DNA of 64,000 nucleotides from Microvirga alba. Its GTDB lineage: Bacteria > Pseudomonadota > Alphaproteobacteria > Rhizobiales > Beijerinckiaceae. The stretch covers positions 496,001 through 560,000 of the forward strand of contig NZ_JADQDO010000002.1 of assembly GCF_015694465.1 (NCBI RefSeq). Direction: 5' to 3'. Positions 48,480-57,878 of this stretch are shown here, one piece after another. Within the stretch, counting starts at the first letter, position 1. Each line of letters opens with the position of its first letter. The notes beneath the pieces were generated by a model. That model was not told where the DNA came from. It saw nothing but the letters and a program-made list of their open reading frames with translations, and searched no databases. Both the position numbers and the translations under genes were made by a program.

Positions 48480-48495
48480 TGTTTCACGTGAAACA
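48480..48495. other. parS: parS site upstream of mnmG
   Basis: A second perfect TGTTTCACGTGAAACA palindrome, in the 178-bp gap between mnmE and mnmG, 2.0 kb from the first. Confidence 0.95.
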
Positions 48496-48600
48496 TCGCA
48501 GGTCTCGGTCTCTTCTACACAGTCTATCCACAGCCTGTCCGCCGCTTATCGACTCCCTCTCCCCGCCTCATGAACAGGGATAGGCACAGCCCCTCAGCCC

Positions 48601-49911
48601 CTATTTTCCGATACAAAAACTTGAGAACAGCCGGTCGAGCATATGCTCGACATCGACCCGTCCCGTGATCTCGCCGACGGCGCGTGAGGCCAGCCGAACC
48701 TCCTCCGCGATCAGCTCCACCGGCTCGTCAAACGCCAACATCTCCATCGCCCGCACGATGGAAGAATGGGTGCGCTCCAAGGCCCGACGATGCCGTTCAC
48801 GGGTCAGGAGCGCATCGCCCTGCCCCAAAGCCGCTTCGGCCTCGGCCTCCAGAGCACGGATCAGCTCCGGCAAGCCCTCGCCGGTCGTGGCCGAGACCTC
48901 CAGGTCGCAATCCTCTCGGATCCGATTCAAATCCGATTTGGTCGCAATGCGCAGGAGCCGCCGCGCAACCGGCGGCTCGCTCGCCGCGCCTTCCGGCGGC
49001 ACGAGCCAGAGCACCACATCCGCGCCTTCCGCCTTGGCACGGGCCCGGGCGACGCCCTCCTGCTCGATCACGTCGCCGCTCTCGCGCAGGCCCGCCGTGT
49101 CGACGATGACCACCGGCAAACCGCCAAGATCACAATGGACCTCGATCACGTCGCGAGTCGTGCCGGCAATCGGCGAGACGATGGCGACGTCGCGCTGTGC
49201 CAACGCGTTGAGCAGGGTCGACTTGCCCGCATTGGGGGGACCGGCGAGCACGACGGTCAGGCCCTCGCGCAGGCGCTCGCCGCTGCGGTTTGCCAGCACC
49301 CGGCCGAGTTCGTCCCCCAGCGCCTTGAGGCGGCGCAGGATGTCGGCCTCCAAGCCATCGGGCACATCGCCCTCATCGGAGAAGTCGAGGCTCGCTTCGA
49401 TCAGCGCCAGCACCTGCAGAATGTCCTCGCGCCATCCCTCCGCGGCGTTGCCGAGGCGGCCTTCGAGCTGGAGCAGGGCCTGGCGGCGCTGACCCTCGGT
49501 CTCGGCATCGATCAGGTCGGCGAGGCCCTCCACCCGGCTAAGGTCCATCCGCCCATTCAGGAAGGCCCGGCGGGTGAACTCCCCGGCTTCCGCCGCGCGA
49601 CATCCCTCCAGCGAGCCGAGCACGCGCAAGATCGCGGCCCGCGTCGCCAACCCGCCATGGATGTGAAGCTCGGCCTGATCCTCGCCGGTAAAACTGTTCG
49701 GCCCCGGCATCCACAGCACGAGGGCCTGATCGAGCGGCTCCCCGGAGGCCGGTTCGCGCAGCAAGCGAACGGAGGCGCGCCGGGAATCGGGCACCGATCC
49801 GGCAATCGTTTCGAGGATGAATCGACTTCTCGCCCCGCTGATCCTGATGATGCAGACGGCCGCGCGGCCATAGCCTGACGCAATGGCGAAGATGGTGTCA
49901 TCCGAACGCAT
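48601..49911 (-). CDS. mnmE: tRNA modification GTPase MnmE (TrmE)
   Basis: A 436-residue protein with an N-terminal tetrahydrofolate domain (DTIFAIASGYGRAAVCIIRISG), a helical domain and an inserted G domain: G1 GPPNAGKSTLLN, G3 DTAGLRESGD, G4 TKSD. It ends in the invariant C-terminal CIGK, whose cysteine is catalytic. It partners MnmG in wobble-uridine modification and is the first gene of the group leading to parAB. Confidence 0.97.
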   Translation of the reverse strand: MRSDDTIFAIASGYGRAAVCIIRISGARSRFILETIAGSVPDSRRASVRLLREPASGEPLDQALVLWMPGPNSFTGEDQAELHIHGGLATRAAILRVLGSLEGCRAAEAGEFTRRAFLNGRMDLSRVEGLADLIDAETEGQRRQALLQLEGRLGNAAEGWREDILQVLALIEASLDFSDEGDVPDGLEADILRRLKALGDELGRVLANRSGERLREGLTVVLAGPPNAGKSTLLNALAQRDVAIVSPIAGTTRDVIEVHCDLGGLPVVIVDTAGLRESGDVIEQEGVARARAKAEGADVVLWLVPPEGAASEPPVARRLLRIATKSDLNRIREDCDLEVSATTGEGLPELIRALEAEAEAALGQGDALLTRERHRRALERTHSSIVRAMEMLAFDEPVELIAEEVRLASRAVGEITGRVDVEHMLDRLFSSFCIGK

Positions 49912-50032
49912 GAGCGTGAACCTAAACGGGTTGAGAAAGCTTTAACTCGAAGCGACTTAACGATCGGTTCAGATCCGAATCGTTCGCGCCTGTCTTTGGA
50001 TCCCTGAACCACGCCCCCTCGGAGCAGGATCG

Positions 50033-52042
50033 ATGAACCGACTCAAGGACGCCTCTTCCCCCTATCTCCTGCAGCACCGGGACAATCCTGTCCATTGGTG
50101 GGAATGGGGGCCGGAGGCGCAAGCCGAGGCGATGCGGCTCGACCGGCCGATCCTCATCTCCATCGGCTACGCGGCGTGCCATTGGTGTCACGTGATGGCC
50201 CACGAGAGCTTCGAAGACCCCGGCGTGGCGGCGGTCATGAACGAGCTCTTCGTCAATATCAAGGTCGATCGGGAAGAACGGCCCGATGTCGACCATGTCT
50301 ACATGACCGCGCTCCATCTTCTCGGCGAGCAGGGCGGATGGCCGCTCACCATGTTCCTGACTCCGAAGGGCGAGCCGTTCTGGGGTGGCACCTATTTTCC
50401 CAAGGAGCCCCGCTTCGGCCGCCCCGGCTTCGTCCAGGTCCTGCGCGAGATCGCGCGTATCTATCGCGTCGAACCGGAGCGCGTGGCGAAGAACACCGCA
50501 GCCTTGAGACAGCACCTTGCGAAAACCGCGACCGGCGATGGCGGCGCCTTCACCCGGGAGGACCTCGACCATCTGGGCGAAAAGCTTGCCGCGATTATCG
50601 ACCCACAGAATGGCGGTCTCCAGGGCGCGCCGAAATTTCCCAACCCACCGATCCTCGAATATCTCCTGCGCCATGCCCGGCGGACGGGGGATGCCCTGTC
50701 CCGCGAGCTCTTTCTTCTCACCCTGGAACGGATGGCGCTTGGTGGCATCCACGATCACCTCGGCGGCGGCTTTGCCCGCTACGCGGTCGATGAGCGCTGG
50801 CTGGTGCCGCATTTCGAAAAGATGCTCTACGACAACGTCCAGCTGCTGGAGCTCTACGCCCTCGCCTTCGCGGAGACCGGCCGGCCCCTCTTCCGGGCTG
50901 CGGCGGAGGGCATCGTCACCTGGCTTCAACGGGAAATGACGATGCCGGGCGGCGCATACGCTGCCAGCCTGGACGCGGATTCGGAAGGCGAGGAAGGCCG
51001 GTTCTATATCTGGCGTCTGGCGGAGATCATCGAGGTCCTGGGGGACGAGGACGGCGCGTTCTTCGCCGAGGCCTACGACATCACGGGCGAGGGGAACTGG
51101 GAAGAGACCAATATCCCGAACCGGCTCCTCTCCGGCGAGGTCACGCCCGAGGCGGAGGGGCGCCTTGCCGGGATGCGGCAGAAGCTGCTCGACCGGCGCG
51201 CCACCCGCATCCGGCCCGGCCTCGACGACAAGATCTTGGCCGACTGGAACGGGCTGATGATCGCGGCCCTGGTGCGGGCCGCTCCCCTCCTCGATCACCC
51301 GGAATGGATCGCGCTGGCTCGACAGGCGTATCGTTTCATTGCCGAATCGATGACCCGCGATGGCCAGCTCGGGCACTCGTGGCGCGGCGGCGCGCTGATC
51401 TTTCCGGGCTTTGCCCTCGATCATGCGGCGATGATGCGCGCAGCGCTCAGCCTTTATGAGGCAACGGGCGACGAGGCTTGTCTACGGGATGCCATCACCT
51501 GGCGCGATGTTCTCCTCGACGCCTTCCTCGTCGAAGAAACGGGGGTCCTCGCCATGACCGCATGCGAGGCCGACCCGCTCGTGGTCCGGCCGCAGCCGAC
51601 CCATGACGACGCGGTGCCGAACGCGAACGGGGTCTTCGCCGAAGCACTCGTCCGGCTCGCCCAGATCACCGGGGCGGAAAAGGATCACGCCCGCGCCGAG
51701 AAGATGCTGGCACACCTGACCGGGATCGCCAGCGCCGCGCCGCTCGGGCACACCTCGATCCTCAACGCGCTCGATCTTCACCTTCGGGGCTTGAGCATTT
51801 TGGTCACGGGAAACAAGGCGGATACGCTACACGAGGCGGCGTTGCGCCTGCCCTATCTCGACCGCAGCACACGATGGCTGCGCGAGGGCGAGATTCTGGA
51901 TACCGACCATCCGGCGCGAGCGCTCGCGTCATCGAGCGCGGAACCGCAGGCATTGATATGCGCCGGGATGCGCTGCTCGCTCCCCGTCCACGATCCGGCG
52001 GCTCTCGTGACCCAGGCACGGGAGATGCTGTCGTCCCGATGA
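50033..52042 (+). CDS. Thioredoxin-domain/DUF255 protein (YyaL/SSP411 family)
   Basis: A 669-residue protein. The N-terminal thioredoxin-like DUF255 domain has [19 protein letters not shown], a CxxC in [10 protein letters not shown] and [23 protein letters not shown]. The rest is an (alpha/alpha)6 barrel like N-acylglucosamine 2-epimerases ([26 protein letters not shown] near the end). The family is widespread but its biochemical activity is unsettled; redox or sugar-related roles have been proposed. ATG 50033 fits the conserved N-terminus. The gene is divergent from mnmE. Confidence 0.9.
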   Translation: MNRLKDASSPYLLQHRDNPVHWWEWGPEAQAEAMRLDRPILISIGYAACHWCHVMAHESFEDPGVAAVMNELFVNIKVDREERPDVDHVYMTALHLLGEQGGWPLTMFLTPKGEPFWGGTYFPKEPRFGRPGFVQVLREIARIYRVEPERVAKNTAALRQHLAKTATGDGGAFTREDLDHLGEKLAAIIDPQNGGLQGAPKFPNPPILEYLLRHARRTGDALSRELFLLTLERMALGGIHDHLGGGFARYAVDERWLVPHFEKMLYDNVQLLELYALAFAETGRPLFRAAAEGIVTWLQREMTMPGGAYAASLDADSEGEEGRFYIWRLAEIIEVLGDEDGAFFAEAYDITGEGNWEETNIPNRLLSGEVTPEAEGRLAGMRQKLLDRRATRIRPGLDDKILADWNGLMIAALVRAAPLLDHPEWIALARQAYRFIAESMTRDGQLGHSWRGGALIFPGFALDHAAMMRAALSLYEATGDEACLRDAITWRDVLLDAFLVEETGVLAMTACEADPLVVRPQPTHDDAVPNANGVFAEALVRLAQITGAEKDHARAEKMLAHLTGIASAAPLGHTSILNALDLHLRGLSILVTGNKADTLHEAALRLPYLDRSTRWLREGEILDTDHPARALASSSAEPQALICAGMRCSLPVHDPAALVTQAREMLSSR

Positions 52043-52154
52043 GCCAGCGCGACGCTTAAGAGCCGCGAACGGCTCCCATAGACCTCTTCCTGAGGGGTCG
52101 GCGAAAGCCTGTGTCTCGTTCCGGAGACGCCGGCCTTGAGCATGCACCTCGGCC

Positions 52155-53030
52155 TTACAGGCCGGCATTTCTCGCAGCCAAGCGCGCCAGGGCAGACCAA
52201 TCGGAATCGCCTTCGCCTCGCGCAACCCCGGCCAAAAAGTGGTCCCTGAGCAGACTGGCGATCGGCATGGGGACCGTCTTCGCGTCGGCCGCGGCAAGGG
52301 CCAAGCGGATGTCTTTCAACCCGAGGGCCATTTTGAACCCGGCAGGCTCATATCTCTCGTCGGCGATGATGGATCCATAGGTCTTGTAGACCGGCGCCGA
52401 GAAGAGCGTTTCAGTGAGGAGCTCCATGAAAAGATGGGCGTCGACGTCGGACTTGCGCACCAGCGCCAAGGCCTCCCCCAGGCTCTCCAGCACGGAGGCG
52501 ATCAGGAAATTGCCGGCGAGCTTGACGACGTTGGCCTGAGACTGCCGCTCGCCGACGACAAAAGTTTTCTGCCCCATCGCGTCGAACAGGGGCTGGCATT
52601 GGGTGATGGCCGCGTCCGGCCCTGCCGCCATGATAAAGAGCTTCGCCGCCTCTGTAGCATCCGGGCGGCCGAAGACAGGAGCGGCAAGATAAGCCTGGCC
52701 AGCCTGTCCATGCGCATCGGCCAGCTTTTCCGAGAGCGCGACGCTGATCGTACTCATGGAGACGTGAACGGTGCTCGATCCAAGGGCAGACAGAAGCTCT
52801 CCGCTTCCAAAGACAAGGTCCTCGACCGCTTGATCATCCGCCAGCATCGTGATGACGGCGTCGCTGCGGCAGGCATCGCCGGGTCGGTCCGCGACCTGCG
52901 CACCCTCCGCCGCGAGGGCCGAGGCCTTACCGCGAGTCCGGTTATAGACGACAAGTCGATGTCCGGCCCCAAGCAGGCATCGCGCCATGCCTAAGCCCAT
53001 ATGCCCAAGCCCGATGAAACCAACATCCAT
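52155..53030 (-). CDS. NAD(P)-dependent oxidoreductase, 3-hydroxyisobutyrate dehydrogenase family
   Basis: A 291-residue beta-hydroxyacid dehydrogenase. MDVGFIGLGHMGLGMARCLL is the dinucleotide fold and family signature, and VKLAGNFLIASVLESLGEALAL carries the catalytic lysine and substrate helix. It may act on 3-hydroxyisobutyrate, tartronate semialdehyde or a related succinic-semialdehyde/glyoxylate substrate; residues visible by eye do not decide. ATG 53030 precedes the conserved start; a start at 53060 adds ten unrelated residues. Confidence 0.9.
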   Translation of the reverse strand: MDVGFIGLGHMGLGMARCLLGAGHRLVVYNRTRGKASALAAEGAQVADRPGDACRSDAVITMLADDQAVEDLVFGSGELLSALGSSTVHVSMSTISVALSEKLADAHGQAGQAYLAAPVFGRPDATEAAKLFIMAAGPDAAITQCQPLFDAMGQKTFVVGERQSQANVVKLAGNFLIASVLESLGEALALVRKSDVDAHLFMELLTETLFSAPVYKTYGSIIADERYEPAGFKMALGLKDIRLALAAADAKTVPMPIASLLRDHFLAGVARGEGDSDWSALARLAARNAGL

Positions 53031-53296
53031 GTTTCGATCCCCCGACACGGGCTCTCGCACTGTGAGCGAACTCTGAGGCCATAGGGTGGCGCAATGGATT
53101 GAACTGCGACCTCCGGCAAAGCGTCCGCGGGCGGTGGGCTCCTGGCGGGAACTCTTTCCGACCCTAGCGAATATTCAGGTGACCTGTTCGGTTATGCGAA
53201 CGAGGATCGGGTTTGGAAAGGTTGGGAGAGTGGCGAGGTCAGCCTCGTTTTGAAGAATCCCCTCCCGTCCATCTGTGCCGCCGTCACGCATCGGCT

Positions 53297-53438
53297 GTCA
53301 TTCCGGGGCGCCGCAGGCGAACCCGGAACCCATAAACGCTGTCTTATTCGGAAGAAGCGATAGGGTCGCCGATGAGATTCTTCCGGGATTGTCGGCGTTT
53401 ATGGGTTCCGGGCTCCGCTCACGCGGCCCCGGAATGAC
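53297..53438. repeat. Dispersed 142-bp inverted-repeat element, copy C
   Basis: GTCATTCCGGGGC ... CCCGGAACCCATAAACGC, a unique centre, then GGCGTTTATGGGTTCCGGG ... GCCCCGGAATGAC. It fills part of the 530-bp gap 53031-53564, which otherwise shows no gene. Confidence 0.8.
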
Positions 53439-53564
53439 GGGATAGGGTCGTTCCCAGCCAGAACGAAGCGGTGGAAGGAAATCCATCGTCCCTTTTCGCG
53501 TTTCCCATATCGCCTTCCCGGCCTGTCGGCGGTCGGGGATGGCAAAGGCTAGAGGAAACCGGCG

Positions 53565-53669
53565 ATGTTTCTTTTCTTCTCGAACCGGGTCGGCTGTCTC
53601 TGGTCCTTGCTGATCTCAGCGGTGCTGACCCTGCTGGTGCTCTGGCTGATGGGGGTCTTCCATCATTAA
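53565..53669 (+). CDS. Small 34-residue single-pass membrane protein
   Basis: ATG 53565 follows AGAGGAAACC at good spacing. The peptide begins MFLFFSNRVGCLWSLL, continues into a hydrophobic helix (ISAVLTLLVLWLMGVF) and ends in two histidines. Codon use is natural and the stop runs straight into the terminator shared with rho, so it looks like a real, translated gene. Similar tiny FFSNRxGC proteins exist in related genomes as far as I recall; the function is unknown. Confidence 0.7.
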   Translation: MFLFFSNRVGCLWSLLISAVLTLLVLWLMGVFHH

Positions 53670-53700
53670 AAAACCCCACCCTCGTTGCCGAGGATGGGGC
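53669..53700 (-). terminator. Terminator of rho, overlapping end of small membrane protein gene
   Basis: CCCCA.CCTCG (left) pairs with CGAGG.TGGGG (right) across TTGC. In the rho direction the hairpin is followed by six T. It lies 28 bp past the rho stop and may serve both convergent genes. Confidence 0.9.
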
Positions 53701-53727
53701 CAAAATTCCGCAGCCGGACGTTCCGGC

Positions 53728-54993
53728 TCAGGTGTTCATTGAATCGAAGAACTCGGCATTCGACTTGGTCTGGCGCAGCTTGTCGAGCAGGAACTCGATG
53801 GCGTCGACAGTGCCCATCGGGTTGAGGATACGGCGCAGCACGTACATCTTCTTGAGCGTGTCGGCCGGAACCAGAAGCTCTTCCTTGCGGGTGCCGGAGC
53901 GGGTGATGTCGATGGCCGGGAAGGTGCGCTTGTCGGCAACCTTGCGGTCGAGGATGATTTCCGAGTTACCGGTGCCCTTGAACTCTTCGAAGATCACCTC
54001 GTCCATGCGCGAACCGGTGTCGATGAGCGCGGTGGCGATGATGGTGAGCGAGCCACCCTCTTCGATATTACGCGCCGCACCGAAGAAGCGCTTCGGACGC
54101 TGCAGGGCATTAGCGTCGACACCGCCGGTCAGCACCTTGCCGGATGACGGAACGACCGTGTTGTAGGCGCGGCCCAAACGGGTGATCGAGTCGAGCAGGA
54201 TGACCACGTCGCGGCCATGCTCCACGAGGCGCTTGGCCTTCTCGATCACCATTTCGGCGACCTGGACGTGGCGCGAGGCCGGCTCGTCGAAGGTGGAGGC
54301 CACGACCTCGCCCTTCACCGAGCGCTGCATGTCGGTCACCTCTTCCGGGCGCTCGTCGATGAGCAGCACGATGAGGTAGCATTCGGGGTGGTTGGTGGTG
54401 ATCGACTGCGCCACGTTCTGCATCAGTACGGTCTTACCGGTGCGCGGCGGCGCCACGATGAGCGCGCGCTGGCCTTTGCCGATCGGCGAGACGATGTCGA
54501 TGATTCGCGGCGAATAATCCTTTTTCGTCGGATCGTCGATTTCGAGCTTGAAGCGCTCGGTCGGGAAGAGCGGCGTCAGGTTGTCGAAATGAACCTTGTG
54601 CCGGATCTTCTCGGGATCCTCGAAATTGATGGTGTTGACCTTGAGCAGGGCGAAATAACGCTCGCCCTCTTTCGGCCCGCGGATCGGGCCGTCTACCGTG
54701 TCGCCGGTGCGCAGGCCGAATTTCCGGATCTGGCTCGGGGAGACGTAGATGTCGTCCGGGCCGGGCAGATAGTTCGAATCAGCCGAGCGCAGGAAGCCGA
54801 AGCCGTCCTGCAGCACCTCGACGACGCCTGCGCCGATGATCTCGACCTCGCGGGCGGCCAGCTGCTTGAGGATGGCGAACATGAGCTCCTGCTTGCGCAT
54901 CGTGCTCGCGTTCTCGACCTCGAGCTCCTCGGCGAAAGCGATGAGTTCGGTCGGCGTCTTGGATTTCAGGTCTTGAAGTTTGATTTCCCTCAT
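53728..54993 (-). CDS. rho: Transcription termination factor Rho
   Basis: A 421-residue hexameric RNA helicase. The N-terminal Rho-N region is followed by the cold-shock-like RNA-binding domain with [22 protein letters not shown]. The ATPase has Walker [11 protein letters not shown], Walker [18 protein letters not shown], a Q-loop ([16 protein letters not shown]) and R-loop [18 protein letters not shown]. Length and motifs are standard. It is the last gene of the leftward hemE-hemJ-55968-rho group. A 240-bp leader (54994-55233) precedes it, with a small hairpin (GAAGGG/CCCTTC near 55156-55174) but no gene. Confidence 0.98.
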   Translation of the reverse strand: MREIKLQDLKSKTPTELIAFAEELEVENASTMRKQELMFAILKQLAAREVEIIGAGVVEVLQDGFGFLRSADSNYLPGPDDIYVSPSQIRKFGLRTGDTVDGPIRGPKEGERYFALLKVNTINFEDPEKIRHKVHFDNLTPLFPTERFKLEIDDPTKKDYSPRIIDIVSPIGKGQRALIVAPPRTGKTVLMQNVAQSITTNHPECYLIVLLIDERPEEVTDMQRSVKGEVVASTFDEPASRHVQVAEMVIEKAKRLVEHGRDVVILLDSITRLGRAYNTVVPSSGKVLTGGVDANALQRPKRFFGAARNIEEGGSLTIIATALIDTGSRMDEVIFEEFKGTGNSEIILDRKVADKRTFPAIDITRSGTRKEELLVPADTLKKMYVLRRILNPMGTVDAIEFLLDKLRQTKSNAEFFDSMNT

Positions 54994-55233
54994 CGGGGAA
55001 CACTCTCGGGTAGGGTTCGCGGGCAGGTTCGAAAAGGAGAGAACTGAACGCGTGGGGGGAGCTGAAGGGGAACGTTGGACAGGGCCACCCAGTTCACGAG
55101 ATGTGACTTGGAGGACCCGGGAGGGCCCGTGCGGCGCGACCTGTCTTTTAGGAAGGGAGATCCCTTCTAAACCTTTCCGAAGTGAGTCTCAAGGCCTCAC
55201 ATTCAAGAATGGGCAGGGCAGGAATCGACTGAT

Positions 55234-55968
55234 TCAGGCTGGACGGTGCCAAATCCGCAGATCTCCGATCGGCTCGAAGCCGATCCGGCGCGCAGCCGCA
55301 AGATCCGCGCCTCGCTCGTAACCGACAAGGGGCAGGCCGGGAAAAATCGTCACAGCGAGTTCCGCCAATCGTCGGCGGACCGTATCGCGGTCAAAGGCGA
55401 GGGCGAAGAGGTTGGACAGGCCAACGACACCGGCACCCCGGTTCAAAATTCCCCCGCCGACCATCGCGCCATCACGCTTGATGGCCGCAACGACGATATC
55501 GGGATCGAACAGGAGCTGTGAGCCGAACAGACGTAACGATCGATCGCTCAAGCCGGTTTCCAGCCCGGCCCAGGCATCCTCCCAGTCCGCCAATTCACCC
55601 TCGGTTCGAATCACGGAAAAAGGGTGATCTCCAGGGTGGTCCTTTCCAGGCGCGGTTTCGAGGCAAAGCCATTGCGCATCGAACAGCGTCTCAAAGCCCA
55701 AGGGGGATAAATCCAGGCCGTGAAAGCTGTCCTTGACCGCCCAACCGCGACCGCGATCCGCGCCAGTCAGATCGGCCAGGATGTCGAAAAGTCCGGATGC
55801 GTCACGACCATCGAGTGTCACCGCGTCGGGGTAGAACGGCGGTGTGCCGTACCGGTTGAGCCAGATCGCCTGGTGAAACTCGCCCGGCTTGCCGTGAGCC
55901 CGGCAAACCGTGTCGCACCACAGGGCATTGTTGCGGGCGGCTGATGCGACGAGGTCGTTCTTCGCCAT
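55234..55968 (-). CDS. Conserved hypothetical protein, GNAT-like C-terminus
   Basis: A 244-residue protein starting at ATG 55968, 6 bp after hemJ, so clearly in its operon. The N-terminal half (ARNNALWCDTVCRAHGKPGEF) has an invariant-looking tryptophan/cysteine segment. The C-terminal half (DIVVAAIKRDGAMVGGGILNRGAGVVGLSN, then LVGYERGADLAAARRIGFEP ending in GDLRIWHRPA) resembles the acyl-CoA binding and final strands of GNAT enzymes. I do not recognise a characterised homologue; acetyltransferase activity is a guess from fold resemblance. Confidence 0.75.
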   Translation of the reverse strand: MAKNDLVASAARNNALWCDTVCRAHGKPGEFHQAIWLNRYGTPPFYPDAVTLDGRDASGLFDILADLTGADRGRGWAVKDSFHGLDLSPLGFETLFDAQWLCLETAPGKDHPGDHPFSVIRTEGELADWEDAWAGLETGLSDRSLRLFGSQLLFDPDIVVAAIKRDGAMVGGGILNRGAGVVGLSNLFALAFDRDTVRRRLAELAVTIFPGLPLVGYERGADLAAARRIGFEPIGDLRIWHRPA

Positions 55969-55974
55969 CGCGGC

Positions 55975-56400
55975 TCAGAACGGCTTCACGATCACGAGGA
56001 TGACGATGCCAATCATCAAAACCGTCGGAACCTCGTTCAGCATCCGGTAGAATTTCGCCGGCCGGACATTCTCGTCGGCCGCGAAAACCTTCACCGTCTT
56101 CGACAGAAAGCCGTGCACGCCCGACAGGATCAGCACGAGCAGGATCTTGGCGTGGATCCAGCCTGAAGCAATCCATCCGCCCTGCCAGATCAGGATCAGG
56201 CCCAGCACCCAGGTGAGGACCATCGCCGGGTTGATGATCGCCTTCAACAGACGCCGTTCCATGATCTTGAAGGTGTCGGACTGGATCGAACCTTTGGGCG
56301 CATCGCAATGGTAAACGAACAGGCGCGGCAGATAGAGCATCCCCGCCATCCAGGCGATAACCGCGATGACGTGAAACGCCTTGATCCAAAGATACGCCAT
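55975..56400 (-). CDS. hemJ: Protoporphyrinogen IX oxidase HemJ
   Basis: A 141-residue membrane protein with four helices. Conserved segments are WIKAFHVIAVIAWMAGMLYLPRLFVYH (with the haem-ligand histidine), ERRLLKAIINPAMVLTWVLGL and a closing FYRMLNEVPTVLMIGIVILVIVKPF. HemJ oxidises protoporphyrinogen IX in haem synthesis in bacteria lacking HemG/HemY. ATG 56400 begins the family sequence. It lies 67 bp after hemE, and a RIME repeat fills the gap. Confidence 0.92.
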   Translation of the reverse strand: MAYLWIKAFHVIAVIAWMAGMLYLPRLFVYHCDAPKGSIQSDTFKIMERRLLKAIINPAMVLTWVLGLILIWQGGWIASGWIHAKILLVLILSGVHGFLSKTVKVFAADENVRPAKFYRMLNEVPTVLMIGIVILVIVKPF

Positions 56401-56421
56401 GTCAGGCCCCCCTATCTTTTT

Positions 56422-56477
56422 GTTGCCGCATGATTTTTTGCGGAAAAATGGTGTCCACTTTTTCGCATCAGGCTCTG
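56422..56477. repeat. RIME-like palindromic repeat, copy 5, overlapping the hemE 3' end
   Basis: TTGCCGCATGATTTTTTGCGG ends and TTTTTCGCATCAGGCTCTGA form the palindrome. The final bases encode the last codons and stop of hemE, so the element sets the C-terminus of the enzyme. Confidence 0.6.
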
Positions 56478-57502
56478 ACGCGAGCGATGAGCTGCGCCAC
56501 ATGATCCGTCGGCGTCTCCGGCAGGATGCCGTGCCCGAGGTTGAAGATATGCGGACGTCCGCGCACGGCGGACAGGATGTGATCGACGCCCTTTGTCAGA
56601 GCCTCTCCCCCGGCGATGAGCGCCAGCGGATCGAGATTGCCCTGTGTCGCGACATGGTTCGGGAGCGTCGGCAGAACGAGTGCCGGATCGAGGGTCCAGT
56701 CGAGGGCAAGCGCGTCGCCCACTCCAGCGGCCGCGAACCGATGCAGATGCGATCCCCCTCCCCGCACGAACACGATCACCTTGGCGTCCGGCCGGGCCGC
56801 TTTCAGGCCCTCCACCATCCGCCGGATCGGATCAAGCGACAGGGTGTCGAACAGCGCCGGCGGCAGGGCCGAACCGAAGCTCTCGAAAATCTGGACCGCT
56901 TCCGCGCCCGCATCGATCTGGCGGATGAGGTACTTGGTCGAGGCCACGACCAGCCGGTCGATCAGGGCGGCCATGAAGGCCGGATCGCGATAGGCGGTCA
57001 GGCGGGCCGGCGCCTGGTCGGGCGTGCCCTTGCCCGCGATCATGTAGCTCGCCACCGTCCAGGGCGCGCCGCAGAAGCCGAGAAGCGTGGTTTCGCGCGG
57101 CAGCGAGGCGCTGAGCCGGTCAAGGGTCTCGAAAACCGGATCGAGGCGCTCGAGCGGGATCTCATCCGCAAGCCGGTTCAGATCCGCCATCGTGGTGATC
57201 GGGTCGAGCTTCGGCCCCTCGTTCTCGACGAACCGGACCTCCTGGCCGAGCGCATGCGGGATGACCAGAATATCCGAAAACATGATCGCCGCATCGAACC
57301 CGAAGCGGCGGATCGGCTGAAGCGTCACTTCCTCGGCAAGCCTTGGGTTGTAGCAGAGGTCGAGGAACGAACCGGCTTGAGCGCGCGTTTCCCGGTACTC
57401 CGGCAGATAACGGCCGGCCTGACGCATGATCCAGATCGGCAAAGGCCAGACCGGTTCGCCATTCAGGACACGCAGGATCGCTTTGGTGGGACGTTTGCTC
57501 AC
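56468..57502 (-). CDS. hemE: Uroporphyrinogen decarboxylase
   Basis: A 344-residue enzyme converting uroporphyrinogen III to coproporphyrinogen III. Signature sequences are PIWIMRQAGRYLPEYRETR, with the substrate-binding arginines, and AAIMFSDILVIPHALG, with the catalytic aspartate. GTG 57502 follows AGAGAGCC and gives the usual N-terminus; upstream in-frame sequence (to 57601) lies in the putative origin and is not credible. It is the origin-flanking gene on the left and is transcribed away from the origin. Confidence 0.96.
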   Translation of the reverse strand: MSKRPTKAILRVLNGEPVWPLPIWIMRQAGRYLPEYRETRAQAGSFLDLCYNPRLAEEVTLQPIRRFGFDAAIMFSDILVIPHALGQEVRFVENEGPKLDPITTMADLNRLADEIPLERLDPVFETLDRLSASLPRETTLLGFCGAPWTVASYMIAGKGTPDQAPARLTAYRDPAFMAALIDRLVVASTKYLIRQIDAGAEAVQIFESFGSALPPALFDTLSLDPIRRMVEGLKAARPDAKVIVFVRGGGSHLHRFAAAGVGDALALDWTLDPALVLPTLPNHVATQGNLDPLALIAGGEALTKGVDHILSAVRGRPHIFNLGHGILPETPTDHVAQLIARVRA

Positions 57503-57878
57503 AGGCTCTCTCTTAAACTTAAATTCTTTGAATCGAGAATCTGTTGTTTCTCTTGGGCCGTGAATCGTAAAGCCGCAACCCCGTCCACAGGCGGTCCACA
57601 CCGGTGGGGCCGGTAACCCTTCGTTAGGGAATGTGTCGCGTCTGCCTTAATCCTTTCCAAATTCTTAAAGCTTAACAAATCACTAACGCGATCGGATGAG
57701 ATTCGAATCGTGCTTCGTGGGGTGATTCGTACCGGATTCTCCCAGAAAGGCCGTTGCGCGATCCCACAATGGCCAGTGTTGTTGATGGAAGACGAAAGAG
57801 CCCACAGGCCCCCGCGCTGGACCTGGGAGAACAAGCGAACTATCCACATTCATCAACTCCTTATCCGGGAGGCCTTTC
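57503..57878. other. oriC: Putative chromosomal replication origin (oriC)
   Basis: This 376-bp non-coding region lies between divergent hemE and the PPDK-regulator gene, the position of the origin in Caulobacter and conserved in other alphaproteobacteria (established knowledge). Seen directly: seven GANTC methylation sites (57530, 57537, 57562, 57700, 57705, 57724, 57735), an AT-rich stretch (57645-57685) with several TTAA half sites, and a near-consensus DnaA box CTATCCACA (57840-57848). Weaker TCCACA boxes lie at 57581-57600. parS and parAB lie 9-13 kb to the left, and genes on both sides run away from it. Confidence 0.75.

Noticed and set aside
57510..57680. CtrA binding sites in the putative origin
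   Set aside because: Several TTAA half sites are present but none has the required seven-base spacing to a second half (spacings are 2, 4 or 13), so only DnaA and GANTC features are claimed.
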